This document shows, in pieces, positions 35,430-45,200 of a stretch of DNA of 64,000 nt. The notes below the pieces were generated by a model. The model did not search any database, was not told where the DNA came from, and was given only the letters and a program-made list of their open reading frames with translations. Positions within the stretch are counted from its first letter, which is position 1; each line of letters begins with the position of its first letter. Origin of the DNA: Sporosarcina sp. PTS2304 (GTDB lineage: Bacteria; Bacillota; Bacilli; Bacillales_A; Planococcaceae). The position numbers and the translations under genes were made by a program. The DNA lies in NCBI RefSeq assembly GCF_003351785.1, contig NZ_CP031230.1:1302001-1366000 (forward strand), in the 5' to 3' direction.

Positions 35430-37046
35430 TCATTTATAGTATTCTTTTAATTGATCACGCAATGCGGCTTTTAAAAATTTCCCGACAGATGTCTTTGGAA
35501 TTTCTTTAACGAATAAAATCTCGTCCGGAATCCACCAACTGGCAAATTGACCTTTTAGATAATCTTTCAGTTCTTGTTTCTTCGTATCATCTTGCGCAAT
35601 ATTATCATGTAATACTACACAAGCCAATGGTCGTTCCATCCATTTTTCATGAGGTACCGCGACTACAGCTGCTTCGTATACATCTTCGTGGGTCATCAAC
35701 GCATTTTCAAGATCTACAGAAGAAATCCACTCCCCACCACTTTTGATCAAATCTTTTGTGCGGTCTGTTAATTTCAAATAACCATCTTTAGTCATAACAG
35801 CAATATCTCCTGTATAAAGCCAGCCATCTTTAAATGCTTCTTCCGTTCTTTCATCTTTATAATATTCACTGGCAATCCAAGGGCCTTTAACTTTAAGTTC
35901 TCCCATCGTTTCGCCATCCCAAGGGACTTCTCCGTTTTCATTCACCACACGTATATCCAGACCCGGTGTCACAAGACCTTGCAAAGCACGAATATCGATG
36001 CGCTCGTCCATCGTCAAATCATCCATTGAAGAAGTGAGCACTGACAAACTGACAATTGGACTGGTTTCAGTCATCCCATAGCCAACAATGAACGGGATAT
36101 TCAATTTCTCTTCAAATGCACGAATAAGTCCTTTTGGAGATGCAGAACCACCACAAACAATCGCGCGTAATGAAGATAGGTCTCTTGCGTTCTGTTGTTG
36201 TTCTTTCAATACTGCGAGCCAAATAGTAGGAACACCCGCGGTAAGTGTTACTTTCTCTGATTCAATTAAATCCAGCAATACAACTGGATTGAATCCCGGT
36301 CCTGGCAATACTTGTGTTGTGCCAAAAAACACACCGGCAAAGGGAATTCCCCATGCATTGACATGAAACATCGGCACGACAGACATAGCTGTATCACGCT
36401 CGCAAAGCCCCATACCGTCCGCTAAACCGAGCGCGTAACTATGCAAGACGAGTCCGCGGTGTGTATAAATCACACCTTTAGGTTGTCCAGTCGTGGCGGA
36501 CGTATAACATAGCCCAGCTGGTGTGTTTTCATCCAAATCTTCAGGATAATCATATTCATCAGAAGCCTGTTCAAGTAACGATTCATATGAATGAACATTT
36601 TTGAGGGTTGTCTCTGGTAATTCTTTGTGATCGCTCATAATTACAAAATGCTTAACAGTCTTTAACATCGGAGCCATTTTCTCCAAATGAGGGAAAAACT
36701 CTTCATCGACTAATAAAATTTCATCTTCTGCATGATTAATGATATAGACAATATGCTCAGCTGACAGTCTAATATTGATCATATGAAGGATAGCACCAGT
36801 GCAAGGTACAGCGAAATAAGCTTCTAAGTGACGATGATGATTCCAAGCAAACGTTCCCACTTTGGTTCCTTTTTCCATACCTAACTGTGTTAATGCATTT
36901 GACAATCTACGCGTTCGCTTCGCCCATTCACGGTACGTAAAGCGTTGAATCGTTTGCTCACCTGTACGTGAAATGACCATCTTATTAGGAAAAAACCTTT
37001 CTGCTCTCGTGATAAATGAAGACAAAATTAATGGCGTTTGCATCAT
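35430..37046 (-). CDS. Fatty-acid-CoA ligase family protein (AMP-dependent synthetase)
   Basis: This 538-residue ANL enzyme resembles medium/long-chain fatty-acyl-CoA ligases. Motifs in order are YTSATTGQPKGVIYTH, GYGMTETSP, TGDIAVMTKDGYLKLTDRTKD in part (landmark LKLTDRTKDLIKSGG) and the catalytic lysine in PKTSVGKFLK. Three ATG codons cluster at the start; the one at 37046 is 9 bases from AGGAG and is preferred over 37052. The gene is separate from the beta-oxidation cluster, and the preferred acid cannot be told. Confidence 0.9.
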   Translation of the reverse strand: MMQTPLILSSFITRAERFFPNKMVISRTGEQTIQRFTYREWAKRTRRLSNALTQLGMEKGTKVGTFAWNHHRHLEAYFAVPCTGAILHMINIRLSAEHIVYIINHAEDEILLVDEEFFPHLEKMAPMLKTVKHFVIMSDHKELPETTLKNVHSYESLLEQASDEYDYPEDLDENTPAGLCYTSATTGQPKGVIYTHRGLVLHSYALGLADGMGLCERDTAMSVVPMFHVNAWGIPFAGVFFGTTQVLPGPGFNPVVLLDLIESEKVTLTAGVPTIWLAVLKEQQQNARDLSSLRAIVCGGSASPKGLIRAFEEKLNIPFIVGYGMTETSPIVSLSVLTSSMDDLTMDERIDIRALQGLVTPGLDIRVVNENGEVPWDGETMGELKVKGPWIASEYYKDERTEEAFKDGWLYTGDIAVMTKDGYLKLTDRTKDLIKSGGEWISSVDLENALMTHEDVYEAAVVAVPHEKWMERPLACVVLHDNIAQDDTKKQELKDYLKGQFASWWIPDEILFVKEIPKTSVGKFLKAALRDQLKEYYK

Positions 37047-37131
37047 ATCCATCCGCTCCTCTTTTCACTTTCTTAATATAGTATACACATTATCAAACTA
37101 TTCCGTCTACTATAAGTGAAAAAGTTATGCT

Positions 37132-37590
37132 TTAGAACAACTTTTGACTAACCGATGAAAATATATCTATTCCAAGCACTGCAAGAACTGCAAAAGCAAT
37201 GGACCAAATAGCTAGACTCAATAGTAACCATACTGTTGCTTGTATTTTAGATGAACCGAAAGCTAGTGCCAAAAAAGCTGCTAAATGTGAACCTATTAAA
37301 ATAGGACCAACTAATGCAAGTCCAGGCACACCAAATTGCCTCCAAATCGCTCCAGCACGAGCTGTACGTTTAGAAGATAGAGAGACATCTCTTTTTTTCT
37401 TATGATCCCACCAAGTTTTTAACTTTTGAAAAATAATGACTTCAATTATGATCGTGGAGGCATTTCCAGCAAATCCGATCAGACTGGCGGTTACTGGCGA
37501 CAAACCCCTTAATACTCCAAGCGGAACCGCTACTAGAACTTCAAATCCCGGAGCAGCGCCTAAGAGAAAGACAAGAAAATACGTTAACAA
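37132..37590 (-). CDS. COG2426 small multidrug-export-like membrane protein
   Basis: This ~152-residue protein has four to five hydrophobic segments and the family features GAAPGFEVLVAVPLG, GNASTIIIEVI and FGVPGLALVGPILIG. The family is annotated as putative small multidrug export, but its function is not proven. The open frame extends to 37776, deep into argF and across the argF terminator. The TTG at 37590, 8 bases after GAGGGAGG, removes that overlap and gives the family's usual start, MLTYFLVFLLGA. Confidence 0.82.
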   Translation of the reverse strand: MLTYFLVFLLGAAPGFEVLVAVPLGVLRGLSPVTASLIGFAGNASTIIIEVIIFQKLKTWWDHKKKRDVSLSSKRTARAGAIWRQFGVPGLALVGPILIGSHLAAFLALAFGSSKIQATVWLLLSLAIWSIAFAVLAVLGIDIFSSVSQKLF

Positions 37591-37651
37591 AACTTTTACC
37601 TCCCTCGTTCCGAATGATAACAGTATAGCAAAGACAACGATGACAAGGAAT

Positions 37652-37685
37652 AAAAAAACTGCCTTCCCTATCCTAAGGAAGACAG
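37652..37685 (-). terminator. Rho-independent terminator of argF
   Basis: Read on the minus strand, CTGTCTTCC / GGAAGGCAG (one G-T pair, 9-nt loop) is followed by TTTTTTT. It lies 8 bases past the argF stop. Confidence 0.88.
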
Positions 37686-37693
37686 AATAATTC

Positions 37694-38659
37694 TTATAAT
37701 AGTGAAGCCAATACTGCTTTTTGTGCATGCAGTCGATTTCCTGCTTGTTGGAAGACATAAGAGTTCTTACCGTCAATAACTGAAGTCGCTACTTCCTCTT
37801 CACGATGTGCTGGTAGACAATGTAAAAATACATAGTCATTTTTTGCATGTCCAACGAGTTGGTCGTTAATTTGAAAGTCTTTAAAATCTATTAAACGTTT
37901 TGCTGCTTCTTCTTCTTGGCCCATACTTGTCCACACATCTGTGTAAATCGCATCCGCATCAGATGCAGCTTCGACTGGATCATATGTTGCTGTTACGCTT
38001 CCACCGGTAGCTTTGGCAATTTTTTTAGCTTTTTCTAATAAACTTGCATTATATTCATACCCTTCAGGCGTTGCCACTGAAACATTCATTCCCATGTGAG
38101 CACCTGCAATGACGAGTGAATGCGCGACATTATTGCCGTCTCCAATATAAGAAAGTTTCAGACCTTTCAAATCGCCTTTTACTTCTTTAATCGTTAATAG
38201 ATCCGCCATTGCTTGACAAGGATGGAATATATCCGTCAAACCGTTGATGACAGGAACGGAAGTATGCTCCGCCAACTCTTCTACCATTTTATGTGATTTG
38301 GCACGAATCATTACGCCGTCCAAAAACTCTGACAAGACTTTTCCAGTATCCGAAACAGATTCACCACGACCAATTTGTAAATCCCGCGCATTCATGAACA
38401 GCCCATGTCCACCTAGATGAATCATACCCACTTCAAATGAAATGCGTGTACGTGTTGAGTGTTTTTCAAAAATCATTCCTAAAGTTTTACCAGCTAAGAC
38501 AGGGGGCATCTTCCCCGCAAGCGCATCTTGTTTCATGTCATATGCAAGTTGCAGTAAATACGCTATTTCTTCACTAGAATAATCCAGCAATGTTAAAAAG
38601 TCGCGCCCTTGTAAAGTTTCCTTTGTTATAAGTGATTTTGTTTGATTACTATTTGTCAT
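37694..38659 (-). CDS. argF: Ornithine carbamoyltransferase
   Basis: This 321-residue enzyme makes citrulline from ornithine and carbamoyl phosphate. The carbamoyl-phosphate site KHSTRTRISFE, HPCQAMADLLT and the ornithine-site HCLPAHR with its cysteine are present. The open frame begins at 38707, but the ATG at 38659 is 7 bases after AGGGA. It is an orphan: no other arginine gene is nearby. Its promoter carries an ArgR-like palindrome over the -10 box, which favours a biosynthetic role. Confidence 0.94.
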   Translation of the reverse strand: MTNSNQTKSLITKETLQGRDFLTLLDYSSEEIAYLLQLAYDMKQDALAGKMPPVLAGKTLGMIFEKHSTRTRISFEVGMIHLGGHGLFMNARDLQIGRGESVSDTGKVLSEFLDGVMIRAKSHKMVEELAEHTSVPVINGLTDIFHPCQAMADLLTIKEVKGDLKGLKLSYIGDGNNVAHSLVIAGAHMGMNVSVATPEGYEYNASLLEKAKKIAKATGGSVTATYDPVEAASDADAIYTDVWTSMGQEEEAAKRLIDFKDFQINDQLVGHAKNDYVFLHCLPAHREEEVATSVIDGKNSYVFQQAGNRLHAQKAVLASLL

Positions 38660-38688
38660 TTCCTGATCCCTACCATCCATTTGAAGTA

Positions 38689-38727
38689 TGTATAAATTAG
38701 TATACATGTGTATATTTATGAAGTCAA
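38689..38727 (-). promoter_or_regulatory. argF promoter with ArgR-like box
   Basis: TTGACT, a 17-base spacer and TATACT (38699-38704) on the minus strand. The 18-bp imperfect palindrome TGTATAAATTAGTATACA (38689-38706) includes the -10 box. Its size and A/T-rich TGTATA halves resemble ARG boxes bound by AhrC/ArgR, though it is not a perfect match. Confidence 0.62.
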
Positions 38728-39325
38728 ATGAATTTTTATTAATATTTATATTTTTTGAAAATAAAAAATAGGAGTGCGCCGAAGATAATGTGCTTTCTAT
38801 CTACATTCTTGTTGATTAACTATACTATGTATAATTCACTCATGTAAAAACTAAGTAGGCGATAGAAAGAAGCGGGTAAATTTAGATGTGTGCAATACAG
38901 TGACTATGGCGGTTGGATGGTGTGTAGCTGACTTGGAGTGTCTTGCGGCTTGCGCTTCCAGACGATACGCTTTCCGGAGGGGACGCGGTGGACCCCTACG
39001 CGTAGCGAGAAGAAGCACGTCTTTGCACTTGACAGGCGTAATCGTCAATGAACTTTTGGCGAGTCCGCCGCGCGTCCTCAGGAAAGCGTCCGGTTTCTCT
39101 CGGGAGAATCCTAGCATGTACACTATTTTACGTCACCCCATTAAAGAAGCCACTTACCCTTCTCCAATTTCTAAAAAGATCATTACTTACTTTCGATAAT
39201 CACCCGCTTAGCTCTCTAGTAACTACTACAGGCCGAGAAAAACAAATCATTTTTCTCGGCCTGGTTCATGTAAGCGACATCTCGTATCGCCTCATTTTCA
39301 AGAGTGATTCTAGTCTGCTAATAAG
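38728..39325. repeat. Gene-free stretch with dispersed repeats between argF and an M42 peptidase
   Basis: No real gene is supported in about 600 bases. 38927-38962 is one copy of a 36-bp repeat found again, inverted, at 52487-52522 (3 mismatches). Two GC-rich blocks with ACGCTTTCC-type cores face each other at about 38966-39000 and 39055-39095. 39229-39263 is a perfect 14-bp hairpin CAGGCCGAGAAAAA / TTTTTCTCGGCCTG that resembles those at 43238 and 61001. A TATAAT box at about 38831 is possible, but no transcript can be argued. Confidence 0.65.
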
Positions 39326-40411
39326 TTATTCAAATGTGATTTGTCGGACTGCCTCTTCATCTAAACGTTTTACAAGTTCGACTAGCAATTTTACAGTATT
39401 TTCGAAATCCGCTCGATGTAACATGGCTGCATGAGAGTGAATGTAGCGAGTAGGGATACAAATAGCTAATGTAGGAATTCCTGTCCCGCTTACGTGAATT
39501 GAACCGCCATCTGTACCACCGCCAGCCATTGTTGCAAATTGATAAGGAATATTCAATGCCTCTGCTGTTTCGACGACAAAATTACGTAATCCTCTGTGAG
39601 ATACCATCGAAGCATCATATAATAGAATTTGCGGACCTTCTCCCATATTTCCAACTGATTCTTTCGCCGAAACACCTGGTGTATCTCCTGCGATTCCTAC
39701 GTCTACAGCAAAACCAATAGCCGGCTGAATTTTATTCGTTGCCGTTTTGGCTCCTCGTAAACCAACTTCCTCTTGAATCGCACCGACACTATATACACGG
39801 TTTGGATGTTTTTCACCTTTCAGTTGTTTCATCACTTCTATCGCAATGGCACAACCTATTCTATTATCCCAAGCTTTTGCAAGCAAGAAATTTTCATTTT
39901 TCATAACTGTGAAATCGAAATAGGGCACTGCCATATCTCCAGGTAAAATACCCCATGATAATACTTCTTCCTTAGATGAGGCACCTACATCAAAGTACAT
40001 ATCTTTAATATCAACCGGCTTTTTACGCGCTTCAGGAGTCAAAATATGCGGTGGTTTCGAACCAATTACTCCTGTAATCGTTTCTCCTGCACGTGTAACG
40101 ATTGATACACGCTGAGCAAGCATCACTTGCGACCACCAGCCACCTACTGTTTGGAAATAAATGAACCCTTTATCATCGATTCTAGTGACCATGAAACCTA
40201 CTTCGTCCAAATGACCGGCAATCATAATCTTCGGTCCCGTTGCGTCACCCTCTTTTACTGCAATAAGTGATCCAAGTCCGTCATGATCTATTTCATCTGC
40301 AAATGGTTCGATATGTTTTTTCATCGCATCGCGTGCTTCCCGTTCGTTGCCTGGAATTCCACGTGCATCAGTCAACTCTTTTAACATTTCTAACGTTTCA
40401 TCTAGTTTCAT
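39326..40411 (-). CDS. M42 family metallopeptidase (glutamyl-aminopeptidase type, YsdC-like)
   Basis: This 361-residue dinuclear zinc aminopeptidase has metal ligands in [18 protein letters not shown], the catalytic [20 protein letters not shown] and a C-terminal [10 protein letters not shown]42 enzymes form cytosolic tetrahedral oligomers that trim peptides; some members were misnamed endoglucanases. The open frame starts at 40441, but the ATG at 40411 is 10 bases after AGGAGG. It lies just downstream of ddh on the same strand, 48 bases apart, and could share its transcript. Confidence 0.93.
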   Translation of the reverse strand: MKLDETLEMLKELTDARGIPGNEREARDAMKKHIEPFADEIDHDGLGSLIAVKEGDATGPKIMIAGHLDEVGFMVTRIDDKGFIYFQTVGGWWSQVMLAQRVSIVTRAGETITGVIGSKPPHILTPEARKKPVDIKDMYFDVGASSKEEVLSWGILPGDMAVPYFDFTVMKNENFLLAKAWDNRIGCAIAIEVMKQLKGEKHPNRVYSVGAIQEEVGLRGAKTATNKIQPAIGFAVDVGIAGDTPGVSAKESVGNMGEGPQILLYDASMVSHRGLRNFVVETAEALNIPYQFATMAGGGTDGGSIHVSGTGIPTLAICIPTRYIHSHAAMLHRADFENTVKLLVELVKRLDEEAVRQITFE

Positions 40412-40459
40412 GTAAAATAGTCCTCCTCTTTTTCCGTCCATTAAATGTCTTCAACTATT

Positions 40460-41446
40460 TTATAGTAATTCTTTACGTAAATCAGCTGGTGACTTAGGAG
40501 ATAATAATCCCGGTGCGATATCATACACTGTTTTAGCTCCTGTATCGCCTGTTTTTTGTAATTTATAAGCCGCACGCGCGTAAGCTACAAGTACACTGGA
40601 AGTAAACTCAGGGTTACTATCCAACTTTAATGAAAACTCAATTACTTGGTCTGTATGCTTGCCTGTATTACCACTTCTAATGACAAATCCCCCATGCGGC
40701 ATTTTTGCATGATCTTGACGCAATTCTTCTTCTGAAATGAAGGTAACTGTTGTGTTGTACTCCGCAAAATAATCAGGCATCGTCACGATTGTGTGACGTA
40801 CTTGTTCTTCGTCTGCACCTTCTTCTAACACGACATAACATTCACGCGTATGTTTTTCTTTTGTTGTCAATTCTGGATGTTCCCCATTGCGCACTCGATT
40901 AATAGCATCTTCTGCAGGCAATGTGTATTGAACACCGGCTTTTACTCCGTCTACTCGTCTAACAGCGTCAGAGTGCCCTTGGCTCAATCCTTTACCCCAA
41001 AATGTATAGGTCTCTCCTTCAGGTAAAATAGCTTCCCCCATCAGGCGGTTAATTGAGAATAGCCCAGGATCCCAGCCAACCGAAATGATAGCAGTAGTAC
41101 CCGCTTCACGCGCTGCCTGATCAACAGCTGCGAAGTATTCTGGAATTTTAGCATGTGTATCAAAACTATCCACAGTTGTAAAATGTTTAGCAAGGGCAGG
41201 ACCCTGATCAGGAAGGTCATTTTTTGATCCGCCACATAAAATTAGCACATCGATTTGTTCTTTAAAAGATTCAATTTCATTAAGTTTATATACAGGAACA
41301 TGTTCAGAAAGAAGTTGAACATCCTCTGGCTCTCTGCGTGTGAAAACAGCAACTAACTCCATGTCTTCATTTTGACTAATTGAAGATTCCACACCACGTC
41401 CTAAGTTTCCGTATCCCGCGATCCCTACTCGAATTACATTCGTCAT
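40460..41446 (-). CDS. ddh: meso-Diaminopimelate D-dehydrogenase
   Basis: This 328-residue NADPH enzyme makes meso-diaminopimelate in one step from tetrahydrodipicolinate and ammonia (EC 1.4.1.16). The Rossmann motif GIAGYGNLGRGV opens the protein, followed by CGGSKNDLP, SVGWDPGLFS and WGKGLSQGHSDAVRR, which are typical of Ddh. The enzyme is common in Lysinibacillus/Sporosarcina relatives but absent from B. subtilis. It would bypass the acetylated branch to DAP and lysine, supplying wall, spore dipicolinate-pathway and lysine needs. Confidence 0.95.
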   Translation of the reverse strand: MTNVIRVGIAGYGNLGRGVESSISQNEDMELVAVFTRREPEDVQLLSEHVPVYKLNEIESFKEQIDVLILCGGSKNDLPDQGPALAKHFTTVDSFDTHAKIPEYFAAVDQAAREAGTTAIISVGWDPGLFSINRLMGEAILPEGETYTFWGKGLSQGHSDAVRRVDGVKAGVQYTLPAEDAINRVRNGEHPELTTKEKHTRECYVVLEEGADEEQVRHTIVTMPDYFAEYNTTVTFISEEELRQDHAKMPHGGFVIRSGNTGKHTDQVIEFSLKLDSNPEFTSSVLVAYARAAYKLQKTGDTGAKTVYDIAPGLLSPKSPADLRKELL

Positions 41447-41649
41447 ATTAACTAATCCCCTTCCACAATCTTGTTTACCTTTCTCATTTTACCGTTAAGA
41501 CCACTAGATTGCGAATATTTCTACGAGTCCTCCAGAAATTTTCATGCTTATAGCTGTTCATATTTTCTCCGTGAGCAGTTCCATTCATTTCATAAGTTTT
41601 CATGGTAAAATAGAAAACAAGTGAATAATATGTAAAGTAGGGATTTTTC

Positions 41650-42798
41650 GTGCGCTTTTTTGTCTATTTGATTGTTTTCTTCTCGTTTTTCGATTTATTT
41701 TCGCAACTCCCTGTGATTAGCCCATTTGCTACACAATTGGGGTCGCCAGCGTTCATTATTGGTTTGTCTGTCGGGATCTATTCATTCGCCAATATTTTCG
41801 GTAATATTATTTCAGGTATTTTAACTGATCGAAGAGGTCCTTTCTACATTTTATTATTTGGTTTGTTTACATCTGCACTATCGTTGTTTTCTTATGGGTT
41901 AATCAATGGCTCAGTATCCTTAATCGGGATTCGTTTTGTACATGGCTTGACGGAAGGTTTAATTATACCTGCTGCATTTACATTTTTAGCAAATGGTTCC
42001 GAACGTTCAAAACGCGGTCGCAATGCGGCTATTTCGGGAGCTTTTGTTGGATTGGCAGCGATTTTTGGTCCTGCTTATAGCGGTATAGTATCTGTAAAAA
42101 CGAGTGTTGTCACAATTATGGCGATTAATGGCGTCTTCATGTTGTTGTTGACAATTGGAGCTATTTTATTTTTACGCACATTTACATATGTCAGGAAAAT
42201 AAAAACAGATGCACAACGAGCAGTAAAGCCTTGGTCGTTCTTCCGTCACCCTGGAATTATCCGTGCGTTTTTAGGTGCTTTTTTCTTAATGTTTTCGCAA
42301 GGAGTTCTCGCTTTAGTCTTGCCTTTAAAAGTGGAGTTTCTCCAGTACGATGCTAAAACGACCGGGATGTTATTAAGTGTCTTTGGACTGGTAGCAGTTT
42401 TAATATTTGTATTACCAGTTAATCGGATATTTGACTTCGCACGACCTATGCTCACACTTGCTTTAGGGCTATTTCTAATGAGTGGGAGCATGTTGTTTCT
42501 TTCACAAGTTGATGAGTTGTCAATGATGATGACAGCAATGGTCGTGTATGGAACGGGATTTGCCTTATTATTCCCTTCGATCAATTCACTTTTAATCGAT
42601 TCGACCGAACCAGAGACAAGAGGGAAGGCATATGGATTTTTCTATGCGTTCTTCTCGTTCGGTGTAGTAATAGGATCAAGTGTAATCGGTGGGCTGGATT
42701 TAGGTTTTCAACATGCATTTATCGTTGCAAGTAGTATCTTGTTTATCGCTGGCCTATTTACGCTTTATGGTCTGCGTAGAGATATACGCCCTGCATAA
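41650..42798 (+). CDS. MFS transporter
   Basis: This 382-residue protein has 12 hydrophobic segments. MFS signatures are GILTDRRGPFYILLFG in loop 2-3 and the repeat GILFDKYG-like counterpart is weaker in the second half (VNRIFDFARPM). The start is GTG at 41650, 5 bases after AGGGA. It reads divergently from ddh and ends at a hairpin that also forms the left end of a 485-bp repeat element. The substrate is unknown; drug or metabolite efflux is the usual role of such proteins. Confidence 0.85.
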   Translation: MRFFVYLIVFFSFFDLFSQLPVISPFATQLGSPAFIIGLSVGIYSFANIFGNIISGILTDRRGPFYILLFGLFTSALSLFSYGLINGSVSLIGIRFVHGLTEGLIIPAAFTFLANGSERSKRGRNAAISGAFVGLAAIFGPAYSGIVSVKTSVVTIMAINGVFMLLLTIGAILFLRTFTYVRKIKTDAQRAVKPWSFFRHPGIIRAFLGAFFLMFSQGVLALVLPLKVEFLQYDAKTTGMLLSVFGLVAVLIFVLPVNRIFDFARPMLTLALGLFLMSGSMLFLSQVDELSMMMTAMVVYGTGFALLFPSINSLLIDSTEPETRGKAYGFFYAFFSFGVVIGSSVIGGLDLGFQHAFIVASSILFIAGLFTLYGLRRDIRPA

Positions 42799-42819
42799 TA
42801 TGATCGCAACGCAAAAGGT

Positions 42820-42862
42820 GGCTGTCCAGAAAGTCAGTAAGAACTGAGTTTCTGTGACAGCC
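42820..42862 (+). terminator. GTCAG/CTGAC-family terminator of the MFS gene
   Basis: GGCTGTC-C-AGAAAGTCAGT / ACTGAGTTTCTGT-GACAGCC folds into a long hairpin followed by CTTTTTCT. It is the best-preserved copy of the terminator repeat family, and its left arm matches the inverted right end of the element at 43287-43304. Confidence 0.85.
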
Positions 42863-43049
42863 CTTTTTCTCATGAAACGAATAGAAGAATCCTCTCTTCG
42901 CTATTCCTTTCCGTTCCAGGCGGACGCGTTCGGGAGGGGTCGCCTGGAACGGAAATCCACTCGCTGTCTTGCTTCAAATAGGTACAAAAAAATCGCCCAT
43001 TCTAGTAGAATAAAGTTACCTAACCCACTCTACGAAAAGACGATTTTTT

Positions 43050-43187
43050 ATGCGCTATCCAAAGATTACTTACGAACAGTATACCACAGAACAGCTCACT
43101 TTTTCTATAGAAGAACCTACGGCATCGTTCCGTGGCCTTGAAAAGGTTCATACGGAGTTCGGAATCGTCGCACTGGTTCACAGTTGA
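43050..43187 (+). pseudogene. Fused transposase-fragment ORF (tentative)
   Basis: A 45-codon frame runs from ATG 43050 to TGA 43187. Its second half, FRGLEKVHTEFGIVALVH, resembles the C-terminal end of IS1182-type DDE transposases as I remember them (RGLEKVxxEFGLVALAHN). The first half, MRYPKITYEQYTTEQLTFSI, looks like an N-terminal start. The two would be joined by a large internal deletion. It is too short to be functional. The assignment rests on remembered family patterns, with no search. Confidence 0.4.
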
Positions 43188-43344
43188 AAGTAGCGGGCAT
43201 CTGCCGGCTACTTTCAACTGTGAACGACTACAAACCAAAATCAGGCAGAGAAAAACGATTCGTTTTTCTCTGCCTGATTTATTTTAGGGACTTATTGGAC
43301 AGCCCCCTTTTTTTGGAGAAACAGTTTTAGACATCTATTATCTT

Positions 43345-45117
43345 TTATGCTTGTTGTGCTGAAAACGATTGGATGATTTCCAAAAATGCTTCACCATAAC
43401 GCGCAAGCTTCGTTTCTCCTACACCTTGGACTGTTAATAACTCCTCGTCGGTTACAGGCATTTTCGCTACCATATCACGAAGTGTCTTATCCGAGAAAAT
43501 GACAAACGGTGGAACGCCTGCTTCTTGTGCCAGTTTCAAGCGAAGTGCACGTAACTCGTTAAATAACGGATCATCTTTCGCTACTACTGTTGTGACCATT
43601 TCACCTTTACGCCATACTTTTTGTTTACCCAGTAAGACTTCTTTTCCTTGTTCAGGCACAAAAATGATAGGAAATGTACCATTTTCGACTTGCAGATAGT
43701 TCTCTGAAATTAAAAACTCAATAAAATCCGCCACATCTTTGGCGCTACGTTCTTTCAGCAAACCATACGTCGTTAATTTATCAAAATTGAATTCTAAAAC
43801 TTTTTTATTTTTTGAACCTGTCAATACTTGTGCTACCATAGTTTTCCCGAATCGCTGTCCCATTCGAATGACGCAAGAGAGTACTTTTTGTGTTTCTAGC
43901 GTTACATCAAATTGTTCTCTAGTATCCGTGCAATTTCCACATCGCTTACAGTTTTCTGCATCGTCTTCTCCAAAATACGTGATAATATGCTTTTGCAAAC
44001 AACCTTCTGTATGACAATAATCAACCATCACTTGCATCTTTTTAATTTCATTCGGAATTCGTGAAGGATCAGGAGACTGTTCGATAAGGAAACGTTGAGT
44101 TAGAACATCTTGCGAGGAAAATAATAAATAGCAATCACTATTGAGCCCATCACGCCCTGCTCTGCCAGCTTCTTGATAATAACTTTCCATATTTTTCGGC
44201 ATTTGGTAATGGATAACGTACCGAATATTCGATTTATCAATTCCCATTCCAAACGCATTAGTCGCGACCATGACACGAGCATCTTCCATAATAAAGCGAT
44301 CCTGTTGGCGCTGTCGTTCATGATCAGACAACCCCGCGTGGTATTTAGCTACAGAAATGCCATTTTTCTCAAGCATGGCATGTACTTGTTCTACTGCTTT
44401 TCTAGTCGCTGCATAAATAATACCTGACTCATTTTTATTCTTTATAGTATAGTCTTTGACAAATTGATCGCGATTTTGTCCCTTGACTACAGAAAATACT
44501 AAGTTGCTGCGTTCAAATCCTGTCACTACACGGCTACTAGGCGGTATATGAAGTTGCTGACAAATATCATCTTGTACTTCTGGTGTAGCTGTTGCAGTTA
44601 AAGCCAAAATGATAGGACGTGTATTCAAATAATCTAAAATACGGTGGATATTGCGATAGCTTGGACGGAAATCATGACCCCACTGCGATATACAATGCGC
44701 CTCATCAATCGCAATCAACGGAATATCCATTCTCTGCAACTGATTTAGAAATGATTCCGAATCCAGCCTTTCTGGAGCTACATATAATAATTTATATTGT
44801 CCTGCTAAGGCGAGATCCATCGTACCGAAATATTCTTCTGTTGACAACGTACTATTAACGTATGCAGCAGGGATGCCGAGTTGATGTAATGCATCGACCT
44901 GATCCTTCATTAATGATATTAGTGGGGATATAACGAGAACCGTTCCCTCCATCGCTAATGCAGGCACTTGATAGCAAACAGACTTCCCGCCACCTGTCGG
45001 CATGACACAAAGTGTGTCATCGCCTTGCAATACTTGGTCGATGACACGCTGCTGCCCTTCTCGGAAAGCCGAATAACCAAAATACTTAGCTAATATATCC
45101 AATGGGTTTCGAATCAC
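43345..45117 (-). CDS. recQ: ATP-dependent DNA helicase RecQ
   Basis: This 590-residue 3'-5' helicase acts in recombination and fork repair. It shows Walker [17 protein letters not shown] in [46 protein letters not shown] (in short [12 protein letters not shown]), [11 protein letters not shown], zinc cysteines ([16 protein letters not shown]), a winged helix and a C-terminal HRDC domain. A GTG at 45123 touches the AAAGGAG site; the GTG at 45117 has a 5-base spacing and is preferred. Confidence 0.95.
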   Translation of the reverse strand: MIRNPLDILAKYFGYSAFREGQQRVIDQVLQGDDTLCVMPTGGGKSVCYQVPALAMEGTVLVISPLISLMKDQVDALHQLGIPAAYVNSTLSTEEYFGTMDLALAGQYKLLYVAPERLDSESFLNQLQRMDIPLIAIDEAHCISQWGHDFRPSYRNIHRILDYLNTRPIILALTATATPEVQDDICQQLHIPPSSRVVTGFERSNLVFSVVKGQNRDQFVKDYTIKNKNESGIIYAATRKAVEQVHAMLEKNGISVAKYHAGLSDHERQRQQDRFIMEDARVMVATNAFGMGIDKSNIRYVIHYQMPKNMESYYQEAGRAGRDGLNSDCYLLFSSQDVLTQRFLIEQSPDPSRIPNEIKKMQVMVDYCHTEGCLQKHIITYFGEDDAENCKRCGNCTDTREQFDVTLETQKVLSCVIRMGQRFGKTMVAQVLTGSKNKKVLEFNFDKLTTYGLLKERSAKDVADFIEFLISENYLQVENGTFPIIFVPEQGKEVLLGKQKVWRKGEMVTTVVAKDDPLFNELRALRLKLAQEAGVPPFVIFSDKTLRDMVAKMPVTDEELLTVQGVGETKLARYGEAFLEIIQSFSAQQA

Positions 45118-45200
45118 CGCCACCTCCTTTTACGTGTACATATCCATATAACAGTGTTCAAAACTGTAAAAGAAAACAATAAATGTTCCTATTGAAGTTA

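Larger units (their letters stand above)
42820..43304 (+). mobile_element. 485-bp element with inverted ends (possible internally deleted IS/MITE)
   Basis: The left end GGCTGTCCAGAAAGTCAG (42820-42837) and the inverted right end GGCTGTCCAATAAGTCCC (43287-43304) agree at 14 of 18 positions. Inside are three perfect hairpins: TTTCCGTTCCAGGCG (42908-42922 with 42941-42955), a 19-bp pair GTTCACAGTTGAAAGTAGC (43176-43194 with 43207-43225), and a 21-bp pair with a 1-base loop (43238-43280). A short ORF at 43050 resembles fused transposase ends. No target-site duplication is visible. This structure is an inference from sequence symmetry. Confidence 0.5.

Noticed and set aside
37591..37776. N-terminal extension of the COG2426 protein overlapping argF
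   Set aside because: It would translate the argF 3' end and its terminator; a strong SD-TTG pair at 37590 gives the normal family length.
38888..39199. 103-codon plus-strand frame in the argF/M42 gap
   Set aside because: It runs through the 36-bp repeat and GC-rich repeat blocks, has no ribosome site and no family resemblance; an opposite frame overlaps the same bases.
38820..39263. Candidate small RNA between a TATAAT box and the 39229 hairpin
   Set aside because: The -35 is unclear and the hairpin lacks a T run, so neither end of a transcript is supported.
42854..43141. 95-codon plus-strand frame after the MFS gene
   Set aside because: It crosses several perfect hairpins of the 485-bp element in a frame different from the transposase-like fragment; no coding character.
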